DNA of 14,835 nucleotides from an uncultured Campylobacter sp. (GCF_905372745.1 NZ_CAJPQR010000046.1:1-14835), one strand, 5' to 3'. Counted from the first letter of the stretch, positions 1 through 7,328 are shown. Program-made: numbers and translations. Notes: generated from the letters alone by a model not told the origin.

Positions 1-2
1 AG

Positions 3-59
3 AAATTTTATACTAGGGCTTGCGATTTAGGAAATGAAGTGGCTTGCACGATGAAATAA
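3..59 (+). CDS. C-terminal tail of a Sel1-repeat (HcpA-like) protein, partial
   Basis: The frame open from the left edge encodes KFYTRACDLGNEVACTMK and then TAA. The pattern of an aromatic residue, then ACDLG, then a second Cys with seven residues between the two cysteines, is the typical end of a Sel1-like / TPR-type repeat. In secreted Helicobacter/Campylobacter cysteine-rich (Hcp) proteins, each repeat is closed by a C-x7-C disulfide. Only one partial repeat is visible, so the protein's size, signal peptide and function cannot be judged. The gene runs in from outside the window. A hairpin starts 8 bases after the stop. Confidence 0.6.
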   Translation, partial: KFYTRACDLGNEVACTMK

Positions 60-66
60 AATTTAA

Positions 67-100
67 AAACAATGCCTGGTTTTAAAATTGGGCATTGTTT
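67..100 (+). terminator. Stem-loop after the Sel1-repeat gene
   Basis: A 10-bp perfect inverted repeat (AAACAATGCC at 67-76, GGCATTGTTT at 91-100) encloses a 14-base loop, 8 bases after the stop at 57-59. The stem's right arm ends in TTT but no longer U-run follows. It is a plausible rho-independent terminator for the upstream gene. Confidence 0.6.
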
Positions 101-184
101 GGAAGCTTAAAATATGCTCTCGACGCTTCCCGTGGTCGAGGCGGGTCGCGCAGCTCAAATTTAACTCGGACGAAAGTGGATAAG

Positions 185-517
185 ATGATGAAGTGGCGAC
201 TAACCTGCTTTTTTGCTTGGATCTTGATTATGGGCTCTATCGTTTTTGAGCTGAAATTGACGGGTCGCGACCCGGTCGGAAGGCAGATAATAGCGCTCGT
301 AGCTTTTACGATAACGCTCGCGTTCTATCCCAGGGTGTTATTTGAGGGCGATAAAAGGACGGCTATCGTTTTGCTGGTTTTTGCCGCGATATCGGTTCGC
401 GAGACTCTTTTTCTAAAACGCCGCAAATCCTCGCAAAATCAAGCTAAATTTAACTATCCCTGCCGCCGTATTATCAAAGTAAATTTACAAAGGAGCGGGC
501 GCGAGCGGTATTTATGA
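185..517 (+). CDS. Small putative membrane protein, unknown function
   Basis: This reading frame gives 110 residues from the double ATG at 185/188. The frame stays open back to 95, but the first 30 residues of that longer version look non-coding and begin inside the region just after a terminator, so the ATG at 185 is preferred. Three hydrophobic stretches are visible (about residues 7-22, 34-48 and 59-71), separated by charged loops, which suggests a small inner-membrane protein. The last 30 or so residues are basic and are encoded by DNA containing AAATTT motifs like the surrounding spacers. The true end may therefore have been lost to a frameshift near residue 77. No ribosome-binding site stands out and I recognise no family. 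It could be a gene in decay. Confidence 0.4.
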   Translation: MMKWRLTCFFAWILIMGSIVFELKLTGRDPVGRQIIALVAFTITLAFYPRVLFEGDKRTAIVLLVFAAISVRETLFLKRRKSSQNQAKFNYPCRRIIKVNLQRSGRERYL

Positions 518-689
518 TATTTATGTTGGGCTTGCGGCGCAGCCTTACGTGATCGAGGTGGCGAAAACGCCGACTAAGACAAGAGGGACTTGAGGCTTTG
601 CGTCTTAAAAAGGGATCAAAAGGCCTGCTAAAAAAGCGACCGACTTTGTAAACGGCGCTAAAGCAAACGGCGACAAACCGCAGTTTTAG
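492..689 (+). pseudogene. Possible decayed gene fragment
   Basis: One reading frame contains two coding-like runs: one with GIYDIYVGLAAQPYVIEVAK, then, after stops at 591 and 606, one with KKATDFVNGAKANGDKPQF ending at a TAG at 687. Both are in the same frame and the second stops inside a terminator-like hairpin. A real gene that has acquired stops would look like this. The evidence is only composition and frame agreement; I cannot name a family and chance remains quite possible. Confidence 0.2.
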
Positions 690-696
690 CGGTTTT
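675..696 (+). terminator. Terminator-like hairpin
   Basis: AAACCGC (675-681) pairs with GCGGTTT (689-695) around a 7-base loop, and the right arm runs into TTTT. It sits exactly at the end of the possible gene remnant. The stem is short, so this is a moderate call. Confidence 0.35.
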
Positions 697-1263
697 GCGG
701 GCGGATTTTACGTTCAAATTCGCCGCGTCGGTTCTGGCTTGCGTTGGCAAAACGGCTAGATTGCAAGTTAAATTTAGCTTCAAAATTTAAATTTGCCGTA
801 GTTCAAATTTGCGGTCAAATTTGACGTTTCGAGCGCTAAAATCGCCGTGCCAAAGCCGCCCGATTTTAAATTCGCGGCGAGCCGATTTGCTTTTAGAGCT
901 TAAATTTGGTGCTGCCGGCAAAGCCTTAAAATTAATCCAAATTTAACTCCTTTATCAAATTTAAGAACTTAAGCCCCAATGACGCAGGCGACGCAAATTT
1001 AAATTCTTTCAAATTTGGCTTGTATTTTTGCGTTTTGCGTTTTTGCGGCGCGGGTTTAGCCGGGGATTGGCGTACAAATTTGCTGCAAAAAGCGGATAAA
1101 ATAAGCAATATTTTTATTACAAGTTTAGCACGGAGGTCAAATTTGTGCTCAAATTTAAACGGCGAGCAGGGCGCGTGCACGACTAAAAGCGCCAAAACGC
1201 TGCAAAATAGCCTCCGCGACTCTCGCTCGCGCCGGCGGCGGCAAAAATGCGCTTTCAGTTTAA
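697..1263. other. Intergenic region with AAATTT clusters, no gene seen
   Basis: No convincing gene was found. The open frames here on both strands are rich in Lys, Phe and Asn simply because AAATTT is repeated, and they lack ribosome-binding sites. One of them would run through the promoter of the next gene. Roughly a dozen copies of AAATTT, many as TCAAATTTGA-like palindromes, are spread through otherwise GC-rich DNA. Confidence 0.5.
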
Positions 1264-1272
1264 AATTCCCGA

Positions 1273-1286
1273 TTTTTTGCTATAAT
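1273..1286 (+). promoter_or_regulatory. Sigma-70 promoter (T-run and extended -10) for the CNNM/CorC gene
   Basis: Six T are followed by TGC and then a perfect TATAAT at 1281-1286. This matches the known Campylobacter housekeeping promoter, which uses a T-rich element and TG just before the -10 instead of a strong -35. Transcription would start near 1292, giving a leader of about 30 bases before the TTG start at 1322. Confidence 0.75.
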
Positions 1287-1321
1287 CGCCACGTTTCATT
1301 TTAATTTTTTAAGGATTTTAA

Positions 1322-2653
1322 TTGCACCCCAGTAGCGCCGACTCGCTTTTTATGATCGCCCTCGCGTTTTTCTTCGTATTTCTAAACGCTTTTTTCGTCT
1401 TATCAGAATTTTCCATAGTCAAAGTCCGCAAGACTCGCCTAGAGGAGCTTGCTAAGGACAAAGTGCCAAACGCGAAAACCGCGCTTGATATGTCAAACAA
1501 CCTCGACACCTACCTCTCCGCCACACAGCTGGGCATCACGCTAAGCTCGCTAGCTCTTGGTTGGATCGGCGAGCCTGCGGTAGCTAGGCTGATAGAAGAA
1601 CCGCTAAAAACATACTTTAATCTAAACGATATATTAGTCCATACCGTCGCGTTTGCGATCGCGTTTACGCTGATCACGCTCATGCACGTGGTGCTAGGCG
1701 AGCTAGTGCCAAAGTCCGTCGCCATCGCAAAATCAGAAAAAGCAGTCCTAGCCATCGCGCGTCCGCTACATGTATTTTGGGTAGTTTTCTCGCCGCTTAT
1801 CAAGACTTTTGATTTCTTAGCCGGCGTTTCGCTTAAAATTTTGGGTATCAAACCAGCCAAAGAGAGCGAGCTAGCCCACTCCGAAGAAGAGATAAAAATC
1901 ATCGTGGGCGAGAGCCTAAAGGGCGGCGTTTTAGATAGCTTTGAGACCGAGATCATCAAAAAAGCGGTCGATTTCTCCGACACGGTGGCTAAAGAGATCA
2001 TGACTCCGCGCCGCGATATGGTCTGCATAAACAAGCAAAAAAGCTACGAAGAAAACATCAAAGTGATCTTTGACTCCAAATATACGCGCTACCCCTACAT
2101 CGACGGTAGCAAGGACGCAATCCTTGGAATGATCCATATTAGAGATATCTTGCAAATCGATCTTGGTAATAAAAAGCGCGAATTTGACAGCATCGTGCGT
2201 AAATTCGTCATCGTTCCCGAAAACCTCTCGATATCTAAAATCTTAGTCATGATGAACAAGCAGCAAATCTCCGCCGCTCTAGTCGTGGACGAATACGGCG
2301 GCACGGCGGGTCTGCTAACGATGGAAGACATAATGGAAGAGATCCTAGGCGACTTTAATGACGAGCACGACGACGCCGACCCGCATTACAAAAAAATCAA
2401 CGAAAATATCTACGAGTTTCAGGGGCGCTTTGATTTAGAGAGCGTCGAAGAGCTGATGGGGATAAGCTTTGCCGACGAGACCGAGGAGCTAACGATCGGC
2501 GGGTATGTCTTTAATCTCATCGGACGCTTGCCGGTCGTAGGCGACAAGATCGAGGACGAAAACTGCTACTACGAGGTGCGCAAGATGGATGGCGCTAGCA
2601 TCTCAAGCGTCAAAGTGCGCAGAAAATTTGAGCAAAAAGAGGACGAGGACTAG
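1322..2653 (+). CDS. CNNM/CorC-HlyC family membrane protein with CBS pair
   Basis: 443 residues with the full family architecture. A DUF21/CNNM membrane domain covers about residues 8-175, including FVLSEFSIVKVRKTRLEEL (25-43), SATQLGITLSSLALGWIGEP (66-85) and the conserved GELVPK (126-131). A linker with MTPRRDM (227-233) leads into paired CBS domains (about 215-340), and the second of these ends in the signature DEYGGTAGLLTMEDIMEEIL (323-342). A CorC_HlyC domain follows (about 355-435). Members are inner-membrane proteins linked to divalent cation (Mg2+/Co2+) transport or efflux, with nucleotide sensing by the CBS pair. Older databases call them hemolysins, a name with little support. The start is TTG at 1322, chosen because AAGGAT sits at 1311-1316 and the promoter is just upstream. 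It appears to be transcribed alone. Family assignment is very secure; the transported ion is not readable from the sequence. Confidence 0.93.
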   Translation: MHPSSADSLFMIALAFFFVFLNAFFVLSEFSIVKVRKTRLEELAKDKVPNAKTALDMSNNLDTYLSATQLGITLSSLALGWIGEPAVARLIEEPLKTYFNLNDILVHTVAFAIAFTLITLMHVVLGELVPKSVAIAKSEKAVLAIARPLHVFWVVFSPLIKTFDFLAGVSLKILGIKPAKESELAHSEEEIKIIVGESLKGGVLDSFETEIIKKAVDFSDTVAKEIMTPRRDMVCINKQKSYEENIKVIFDSKYTRYPYIDGSKDAILGMIHIRDILQIDLGNKKREFDSIVRKFVIVPENLSISKILVMMNKQQISAALVVDEYGGTAGLLTMEDIMEEILGDFNDEHDDADPHYKKINENIYEFQGRFDLESVEELMGISFADETEELTIGGYVFNLIGRLPVVGDKIEDENCYYEVRKMDGASISSVKVRRKFEQKEDED

Positions 2654-3083
2654 GCAAATTTGCGCTTTGCCTTTGCGGGCGGGGCGTAAATTCGGTTTTA
2701 AATTTGAGATGCGGAAGCGGATTCTCAAATTTAAGTCGGTCTAAAATTTGAAAACGCAGCCGCATTTGAAACCGGCACAAATTTAAGCCGTTTCGTCAAA
2801 TTTGAGTTTGCGGCATTTGCGCTAAATTTATCGCCGTTTGGCCGAGTCTTGCGGGATTGTCGTTAAAGTTTATCGCCGGCTTTAGTTAGGCTAGATTTTC
2901 AAATTTACGCAAAGCATAAATTTAAATTTGCCTTGCTAAATTTAAGCCGATTTTTATCTCAGACTCTCTCAAAATCCACAAATTTAATCTAACTTTTTAG
3001 CTTATTTTGATAAACTTCGCGAAATTTAATAAGAGATAAAAATTAAATTCTATATTTTGAAATTTATAAAACAAATTTAACAC
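2654..3083. other. Intergenic spacer with dense AAATTT motifs
   Basis: No gene seen. By eye there are 15 copies of AAATTT in about 440 bases, against 2 in the 1332-base gene before it. The last 100 bases become very AT-rich and must hold the promoter of the hydratase operon. Candidate -10 elements are TATATT (3051-3056) and TATAAA (3065-3070), but neither has a good partner -35, so I do not choose between them. Confidence 0.5.
2698..2734 (+). repeat. 12-bp inverted repeat, hairpin 3' of the CNNM/CorC gene
   Basis: TTAAATTTGAGA (2698-2709) and TCTCAAATTTAA (2723-2734) are perfect reverse complements around a 13-base loop, 45 bases after the stop. There is no U-run, so it is not a textbook terminator. 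It resembles hairpins at 5245-5279, 7329-7356 and 12323-12353. Confidence 0.55.
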
Positions 3084-3093
3084 AGGAGGACAG

Positions 3094-3939
3094 ATGAGAG
3101 TAGTTCAAGCGGAATTAATCTCCAAAACCGTCAGCGAGCTTTGCAAAGAGGCCTGTTACGTCGTAACGCCCGATATGAGAGCGGCTTTTGAAAAAGCTAG
3201 AGAAAACGAGAGCTCGCCGATAGGCAAAGACATCCTAGGCAAGGTACTCCAAAACGCCGATCTAGCGCAGAAGCGCATCGCGCCGATCTGCCAAGACACG
3301 GGCATGGCGGTCGTGTTCGTCGATATCGGGCAGGACGTGCATATCGAGGGCGGATTTTTAGAAGACGCGATCAACGAGGGCGTAAAAGACGGCTACGTGG
3401 GCGGCTACCTGCGCAAATCAGTCGTAAACGACCCGATCTTTGAGCGTAAAAACACGACCAATAACACCCCCGCCGTCATAAACGTAAGGATAGTAAGAGG
3501 CGATAAAATCCACATAAAAGTGGCTCCAAAAGGCTTTGGTAGCGAGAACAAATCAGCTCTAAAGATGCTAGTACCCGCAGACGGCCTAGAGGGCGTGAAA
3601 AAGGTATTTTTAGACACCGTTAAGCTAGCGGGTCCAAACGCCTGTCCTCCGATGGTGATCGGCGTGGGCATAGGCGGCACGATGGATAAGGCCGCGCTAA
3701 TGGCAAAATACGCCGCCGCTCGCGACGCAGACAGCAAAAACCCAGACCCGAGATACGCCAAACTAGAGGAGGAGCTACTAGAGCTCGCCTGCAAAACGGG
3801 CGTCGGACCGCAAGGACTAGGCGGCGACACGACCGCGGTAAAAGTAAACATCGAGTGGTACCCGACCCACATCGCGGGCCTGCCGGTCGCTATCAACATC
3901 AACTGCCACGCCGCTCGCCACGCCGAAGCTGAAATTTAA
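3094..3939 (+). CDS. Fe-S (class I) fumarate hydratase-type dehydratase, alpha subunit
   Basis: 281 residues matching the N-terminal (Fe_hyd_lyase / TtdA) half of class I fumarases, which add water to fumarate to give malate using a [4Fe-4S] cluster in the cytoplasm. The three expected cluster cysteines are visible: C66 in PICQDTGM, C184 in NACPPMVIG and C271 in ININCHAARH. Their spacing (118 and 87 residues) is close to that of the structurally known Leishmania enzyme. D68, within CQDTG, is the conserved catalytic acid position. GPQGLGGDTTAVKVNIEW (238-255) is also typical. AGGAGGA at 3084-3090 fixes the ATG at 3094. The beta subunit follows 9 bases later. The split two-subunit form is shared by fumarases, L-tartrate dehydratases and mesaconases, so the substrate is not proven. 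Fumarase in the citric acid cycle or in reductive succinate formation is the best guess. Such clusters are sensitive to oxygen. Confidence 0.9.
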   Translation: MRVVQAELISKTVSELCKEACYVVTPDMRAAFEKARENESSPIGKDILGKVLQNADLAQKRIAPICQDTGMAVVFVDIGQDVHIEGGFLEDAINEGVKDGYVGGYLRKSVVNDPIFERKNTTNNTPAVINVRIVRGDKIHIKVAPKGFGSENKSALKMLVPADGLEGVKKVFLDTVKLAGPNACPPMVIGVGIGGTMDKAALMAKYAAARDADSKNPDPRYAKLEEELLELACKTGVGPQGLGGDTTAVKVNIEWYPTHIAGLPVAININCHAARHAEAEI

Positions 3940-3948
3940 GGAGAAAAG

Positions 3949-4509
3949 ATGTCAGAAGTAAAAAAGATAACCGCGCCGTTTGATAAAGATGTCGTAAAAA
4001 GCCTAAAAGCTGGCGACAACGTGCTAATAAGCGGCACCATCATCGCAGCTCGCGACGCCGCGCACAAGGCGCTAACCGAGACTTTGGCTCGCGGCGAGGC
4101 CTTGCCCGTAAATTTAGCCGGCGAGACGATCTACTACCTAGGACCGAGCCCCGCAAAACCGGGCGACGTCATAGGCGCTGCGGGACCGACTACTAGCGGA
4201 CGCATGGATAAATACACTCCGACGATGATAAACGAAGTAGGCATCAACGGCATGATCGGCAAGGGCTACCGCTCCGACGCCGTCGTCGAAGCGATGAAAA
4301 AATCAGGCTGCGTCTATATGGTCGCTATCGGGGGTGCCGGCGCGCTAATCAGCCAAAGTATCAAAAAGTACGAAGTGCTAGCCTATCCAGAGCTTGGCCC
4401 CGAGGCGGTCGCGAGGCTCACGGTTGAGGATTTTCCTGCTATCGTAGCGATAGATAGCGAGGGCAATAACTTCTACGAAGCAGGACAAGCTCCGTATAAA
4501 AAAATATAA
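3949..4509 (+). CDS. Fe-S (class I) fumarate hydratase-type dehydratase, beta subunit
   Basis: 186 residues matching the C-terminal (Fumerase_C / TtdB) half of class I fumarases. Visible conserved elements are GDNVLISGTIIAARDAAH (22-39), GPTTSGRMDKYTP (79-91), MIGKGYRS (102-109) and AIGGAGALIS (126-135). GPTTSGRMD contains the threonine and arginine (T81, R85) that sit in the active site opposite the cluster in the fused enzyme. It begins 9 bases after the alpha gene, and that gap is itself an AAGGAG ribosome-binding site, so the two are certainly one operon and give equal subunits. The length is normal and the active site looks complete. Tartrate dehydratase or mesaconase remain alternatives for the substrate. 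Confidence 0.9.
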   Translation: MSEVKKITAPFDKDVVKSLKAGDNVLISGTIIAARDAAHKALTETLARGEALPVNLAGETIYYLGPSPAKPGDVIGAAGPTTSGRMDKYTPTMINEVGINGMIGKGYRSDAVVEAMKKSGCVYMVAIGGAGALISQSIKKYEVLAYPELGPEAVARLTVEDFPAIVAIDSEGNNFYEAGQAPYKKI

Positions 4510-4515
4510 ATTTCT

Positions 4516-4543
4516 AGGCGCGGGTTATCGCTAGCTCGCGCCT
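4516..4543 (+). terminator. GC-rich stem-loop after the fumarase operon
   Basis: AGGCGCG (4516-4522) pairs with CGCGCCT (4537-4543), extended by two more pairs including one G-U, just 6 bases after the stop. No U-run follows, so it may be a 3' stabilising or pausing hairpin and not an intrinsic terminator. Confidence 0.4.
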
Positions 4544-4571
4544 CGATCCACTCGCCGCTCTTGGTTTGCGT

Positions 4572-4626
4572 GCCGTTTGAAAGTAGGCAAATTTGAAACC
4601 AAACGGCGCGTTAAACTCTCAAATTT
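4572..4626. repeat. Overlapping inverted repeats between convergent genes
   Basis: Two alternative pairings lie between the fumarase operon and the convergent broken gene. GCCGTTTG (4572-4579) pairs with CAAACGGC (4600-4607), and AAATTTGA (4589-4596) pairs with TCAAATTT (4619-4626). They could end transcription from both sides, but they exclude each other and the evidence is only complementarity. Confidence 0.3.
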
Positions 4627-4631
4627 TACGC

Positions 4632-5144
4632 TCACTCTTTAAAAATTTTGCCGTAATTGCTCGGATACGCTTTTTTCAAAGATTTCTTGATCTTAGCTTT
4701 TAGCGAGCCTCCGTCGCTAAGCTTTACGTCGCCAAATAGGCAATCTTTATCGCAGATTAGGCGCAAAGTTACGTCCCGTTTTTCGCCGAATAGCTCAAAT
4801 TTCACTCGCACTTCGTTTTCCGAAACAGCTTTTGCGCTAAAGTTTTTGAGCTCTTCAATCTCGTGCGAGCCTATAAAAGGGTCGAGATCCAGATCGGACG
4901 ATACGTGCTCTATACCGCTCAGACGTCCGAGCGCAGAGCCGAACTGATCGTAAATGAGCCCGTCAATCTTGGGTGTTAGCTACTCCGAGGTGATGGGTTG
5001 CACTTCGCAGTTGCCGTAGTTTGTTTGGTAAAAATCGATTACCGTTTTTTCCATTAGCGAGGCTTTCGTCGTTTGAGCGCTTAGATTTGGGCCGCCGAGT
5101 CTGCAAAAAATCACCGCCAAAAGGCAAAATTTAGATACTTTCAT
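4632..5144 (-). pseudogene. Secreted DUF3828-like protein, interrupted by in-frame TAG
   Basis: Read from the ATG at 5144 (with AAGGAAGG upstream), the frame gives a signal peptide, MKVSKFCLLAVIFC onward, with likely cleavage after LSA near residue 23. It continues through KTVIDFYQTNYGN to codon 55, which is TAG (4982-4980). Past the TAG the same frame stays open for another 115 codons to a TGA at 4632, including LTPKIDGLIYDQFGS, DLDLDPFIGSHE and NEVRVKFELFGEKRDVTL. Without the TAG the product would be 170 residues. A start with FYQ, then LTPK, then DPFIGS, then a beta-rich end resembles periplasmic DUF3828 proteins. That family call is from memory of the pattern and is moderate. One base change (for example from TAC or CAG) explains the stop. 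A sequencing error or stop readthrough are alternatives. It stands alone, 190 bases downstream of the TRAP gene. Confidence 0.7.
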
Positions 5145-5244
5145 GACCTTCCTTTTAAATTTGGCGGTTGCGTGATTTTGGCGTTATTGGGGTTAAATTT
5201 TGCTCATCTTTGCGGGACTAGGTTTGGCGTAATAAATTGCGAGT

Positions 5245-5279
5245 CAAATTTGAGCAAACCGACGTTAATCTCAAATTTG
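5245..5279 (-). repeat. 10-bp inverted repeat downstream of the TRAP gene
   Basis: CAAATTTGAG (5245-5254) and CTCAAATTTG (5270-5279) are perfect reverse complements with a 15-base loop. The near arm is 56 bases past the TRAP gene's stop. The arms are almost the same as those of the hairpin at 2698-2734. Confidence 0.5.
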
Positions 5280-5289
5280 CGTTAGCCTT

Positions 5290-5318
5290 CGAGCCGTCAA
5301 ATTTACTCGGACGGCTCG
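5290..5318 (-). terminator. 9-bp GC-rich stem-loop 3' of the TRAP gene
   Basis: CGAGCCGTC (5290-5298) and GACGGCTCG (5310-5318) pair perfectly around an 11-base loop, 17 bases beyond the end of the gene. The stem is strong, but no T-run follows on the minus strand, so termination efficiency is uncertain. Confidence 0.5.
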
Positions 5319-5334
5319 TTAAATTTGGCGGCGA

Positions 5335-6387
5335 TCACTCCGCAGTGCTGTTTATGTAGCTGTTTTCGGAGATCTGCGTCCAGACCCTAGCCTTTTTCAT
5401 AAAGGCTTTTTGCGAGTCCAAAATTTCCTTAAACGTCGCGTCTTTGGCCGAGAGCTCGTCTAGGATCTCGTCCGTGGCTTTGCGCAGCGCGGCTATGATT
5501 TCCGGCGGAAACGAGGCGATTTTAACGTCCGGGTGCTCGCTTTTGATTTTATCAAGGACTAGCGAGTTTTGATAAACCGCCGACTCGTAGACGTCGGCCG
5601 CTACGGCCTTGGTCGCGGTTTCTACGATAGCTTGGAGATCGGCGGGTAGCTTGTCCCAGAGCTTTTTGTTGATGTAGAATTCATTTTCGCTAGCAGGCTC
5701 CTGCCAGCCGGTGTAGTAAAATTTAGCCACCTTTTGAAAGCCGAAATTTATATCGATCGCAGGGCAGACCCACTCGACGGCGTCGATCGTGTTCATCTCC
5801 ATCGACATGTAAAGCTCGCCGATCGGGACGGTGTTAATGCTAGCTCCCAGCTTTGCCATTATCTCGCCGCCAAGCCCGGCCATGCGCAGTTTTAGTCCCT
5901 TTAGATCGTCCGCGCTTTTGATCTCTTTTTTAAACCAGCCGCCCATTTGCATGCCGAAATTTCCGCCGTGAAAGGTCACGATGCCGTACTCGTTAAAGAC
6001 CTTTTGCGCAAGCTCTTTGCCTCCGCCGTATGCGTACCAGGCGTCCTGCTCAGCCTTGTTCATGCCAAAAGGCACAGTCGTGAAGAGCATGAGCTTGGTA
6101 TCCTTGCCCTTATAAAAGTAGCTCGCGGTGAAAGCCGCGTCGTACTGGGCGCTTTTGACCATATCAAGCAGCGCAAACGCCGCCTTGTGCTTGGACGGAT
6201 AGTCGACGCGAACCTCTATACGGCCGTCGCTCATCTTTTCCACGAGCTCTTTAAATTTCTTTGGAGCTTCGCCTAGTACGGGCACGTTGCTCTCGTAGGT
6301 GGAGGCGAGCTTGATCTTGTATTTTTCCGCAGCCTGCGCGCTGATCATCATAGTAGCGCATAGGGCTAGAGCTGAAAATAGTTTCAT
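5335..6387 (-). CDS. TRAP transporter periplasmic solute-binding protein (DctP/TakP-like)
   Basis: 350 residues with a clear Sec signal peptide (MKLFSALALCATMMISAQA, cleavage near residue 19-20) and the DctP fold. The region LKGLKLRMAGLGGEIMAKLG (162-181) contains the conserved arginine (R168) that binds the ligand's carboxylate in TRAP binding proteins. IDAVEWVCPAIDINFGFQKV (201-220) followed by GWQEP (227-231) is like the TakP / keto-acid and related organic-acid subgroup. The protein would capture an organic acid in the periplasm and hand it to a DctQ-DctM membrane pair. Neither membrane gene is adjacent: upstream is 1 kb without genes and downstream is a broken gene. AAGGAGA at 6392-6398 supports the start. 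The ligand cannot be read from sequence. Confidence 0.9.
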   Translation of the reverse strand: MKLFSALALCATMMISAQAAEKYKIKLASTYESNVPVLGEAPKKFKELVEKMSDGRIEVRVDYPSKHKAAFALLDMVKSAQYDAAFTASYFYKGKDTKLMLFTTVPFGMNKAEQDAWYAYGGGKELAQKVFNEYGIVTFHGGNFGMQMGGWFKKEIKSADDLKGLKLRMAGLGGEIMAKLGASINTVPIGELYMSMEMNTIDAVEWVCPAIDINFGFQKVAKFYYTGWQEPASENEFYINKKLWDKLPADLQAIVETATKAVAADVYESAVYQNSLVLDKIKSEHPDVKIASFPPEIIAALRKATDEILDELSAKDATFKEILDSQKAFMKKARVWTQISENSYINSTAE

Positions 6388-6416
6388 TTTTTCTCCTTTC
6401 GGTTTTAAATTTACCG

Positions 6417-6437
6417 ATTATAGAGCTTTGTATTATA
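6417..6437 (-). promoter_or_regulatory. Two candidate -10 elements for the TRAP gene
   Basis: On the minus strand TATAAT occurs twice in very AT-rich DNA, at 6437-6432 (preceded by an A-run) and at 6422-6417. Either would give a short leader before the ribosome-binding site at 6392-6398. No good -35 is seen, as is usual in Campylobacter. Confidence 0.5.
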
Positions 6438-7328
6438 TTTTTTGATTAATTTTGAAATTTAAGTTACAAAAATCTATACAAAGTAAGTAAAAAAGTAAAT
6501 AAATTTATAAAATGTTACGAAAGTTAAATTTTGCTACTTGCGGATAAATTTGACGGTTGCCGCCGTTAAAACGGTGATGCCTAGGTTAGGGCTTGACAAA
6601 TTTTTCTAAGCCGTCGGCAAATCGGCCTGCGAACAAGGCTTAAGATAAGCAGGTCGCCAGACGCGATGCATAAAAATCGGCGGTTTAAATTTACCCGCGC
6701 TTTTGGGGCAAAATAAGGCAAACTCGCGGTAAAAATATACGCTAGCGCGCTTTTAGGCTAAATTTTAACGACTTTATGAGCCGTAAATGCTAAATCAAAG
6801 TAGCGGCGCCTGTGTTTGCGGCGGTAATTTGCAGGCAAAATTTACCGCGGCTTCGGCAAATCGTCCTATGCTTTAGGCCGCTTGCGCCGTTGCCGAGTAA
6901 ATTTAGCGACGGTTTGTGTTTGTAAGCGTTTTTTCTAAATTTAGGCAATTTTCGTTTAAGTGACAACAAAATTTAAGCGTAGGATTTAACAAGACGGCTT
7001 TTTGATAATTTTGCCAGGCGAAATTTGTAAAATTTAAGTTCCAAAACGCGCGATTGAAGCCCAAATTTAAACCGCCTAGCGCAAAAGCGGCAAACCGGAG
7101 AAAGCGGATAGCTTCAAAAAGTCGGCAAGATAAATCTTCGTTAGGGTTCAGCCAGAGTATTTTGCGCGAGGCTTACCGTTAGCTTTGGTTTGCGCGAGGT
7201 TTGTCGCCAAGTTTGCAAGTTTTTGACAAAAGCCCGCGATTTCGCGCTTGCCGGTATAAATTTATGGATTAAATTTACCGCGGCGCTTTGGATGAATCTT
7301 GCTCGTCTTGCCGTCAAATCCGCGCTTT
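6438..7328. other. Long intergenic region, no gene recognised
   Basis: Nearly 1 kb with no supported gene. The open frames near 7141-7384 on both strands overlap each other, lack ribosome-binding sites and show no family features. Scattered AAATTT motifs and short inverted repeats occur, such as GCGGTAA (6821-6827) with TTACCGC (6842-6848). The AT-rich start (about 6440-6530) differs from the rest. It could hide a small RNA or an eroded gene, but nothing in it is strong enough to call. Confidence 0.4.

Noticed and set aside
530..900. Multiple AAATTT copies as a CRISPR-like array
   Set aside because: The repeated unit is only 6-10 bases with irregular spacing; there are no 25-40 base direct repeats and no cas genes.
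1198..1245. GC-rich inverted stretch (CGCGA...TCGCG) upstream of the CNNM/CorC gene
   Set aside because: Only a 5-bp stem, no U-run and no gene ending next to it; not enough for a terminator or operator call.
932..1304. Overlapping open frames on both strands (932-1195 minus, 1020-1304 plus)
   Set aside because: Composition is driven by repeated AAATTT, there is no ribosome-binding site, and the plus frame runs through the TATAAT promoter of the next gene.
4657..4947. Plus-strand frame of 96 residues
   Set aside because: It is the antisense shadow of the interrupted minus-strand secreted-protein gene, which has a signal peptide and ribosome-binding site.
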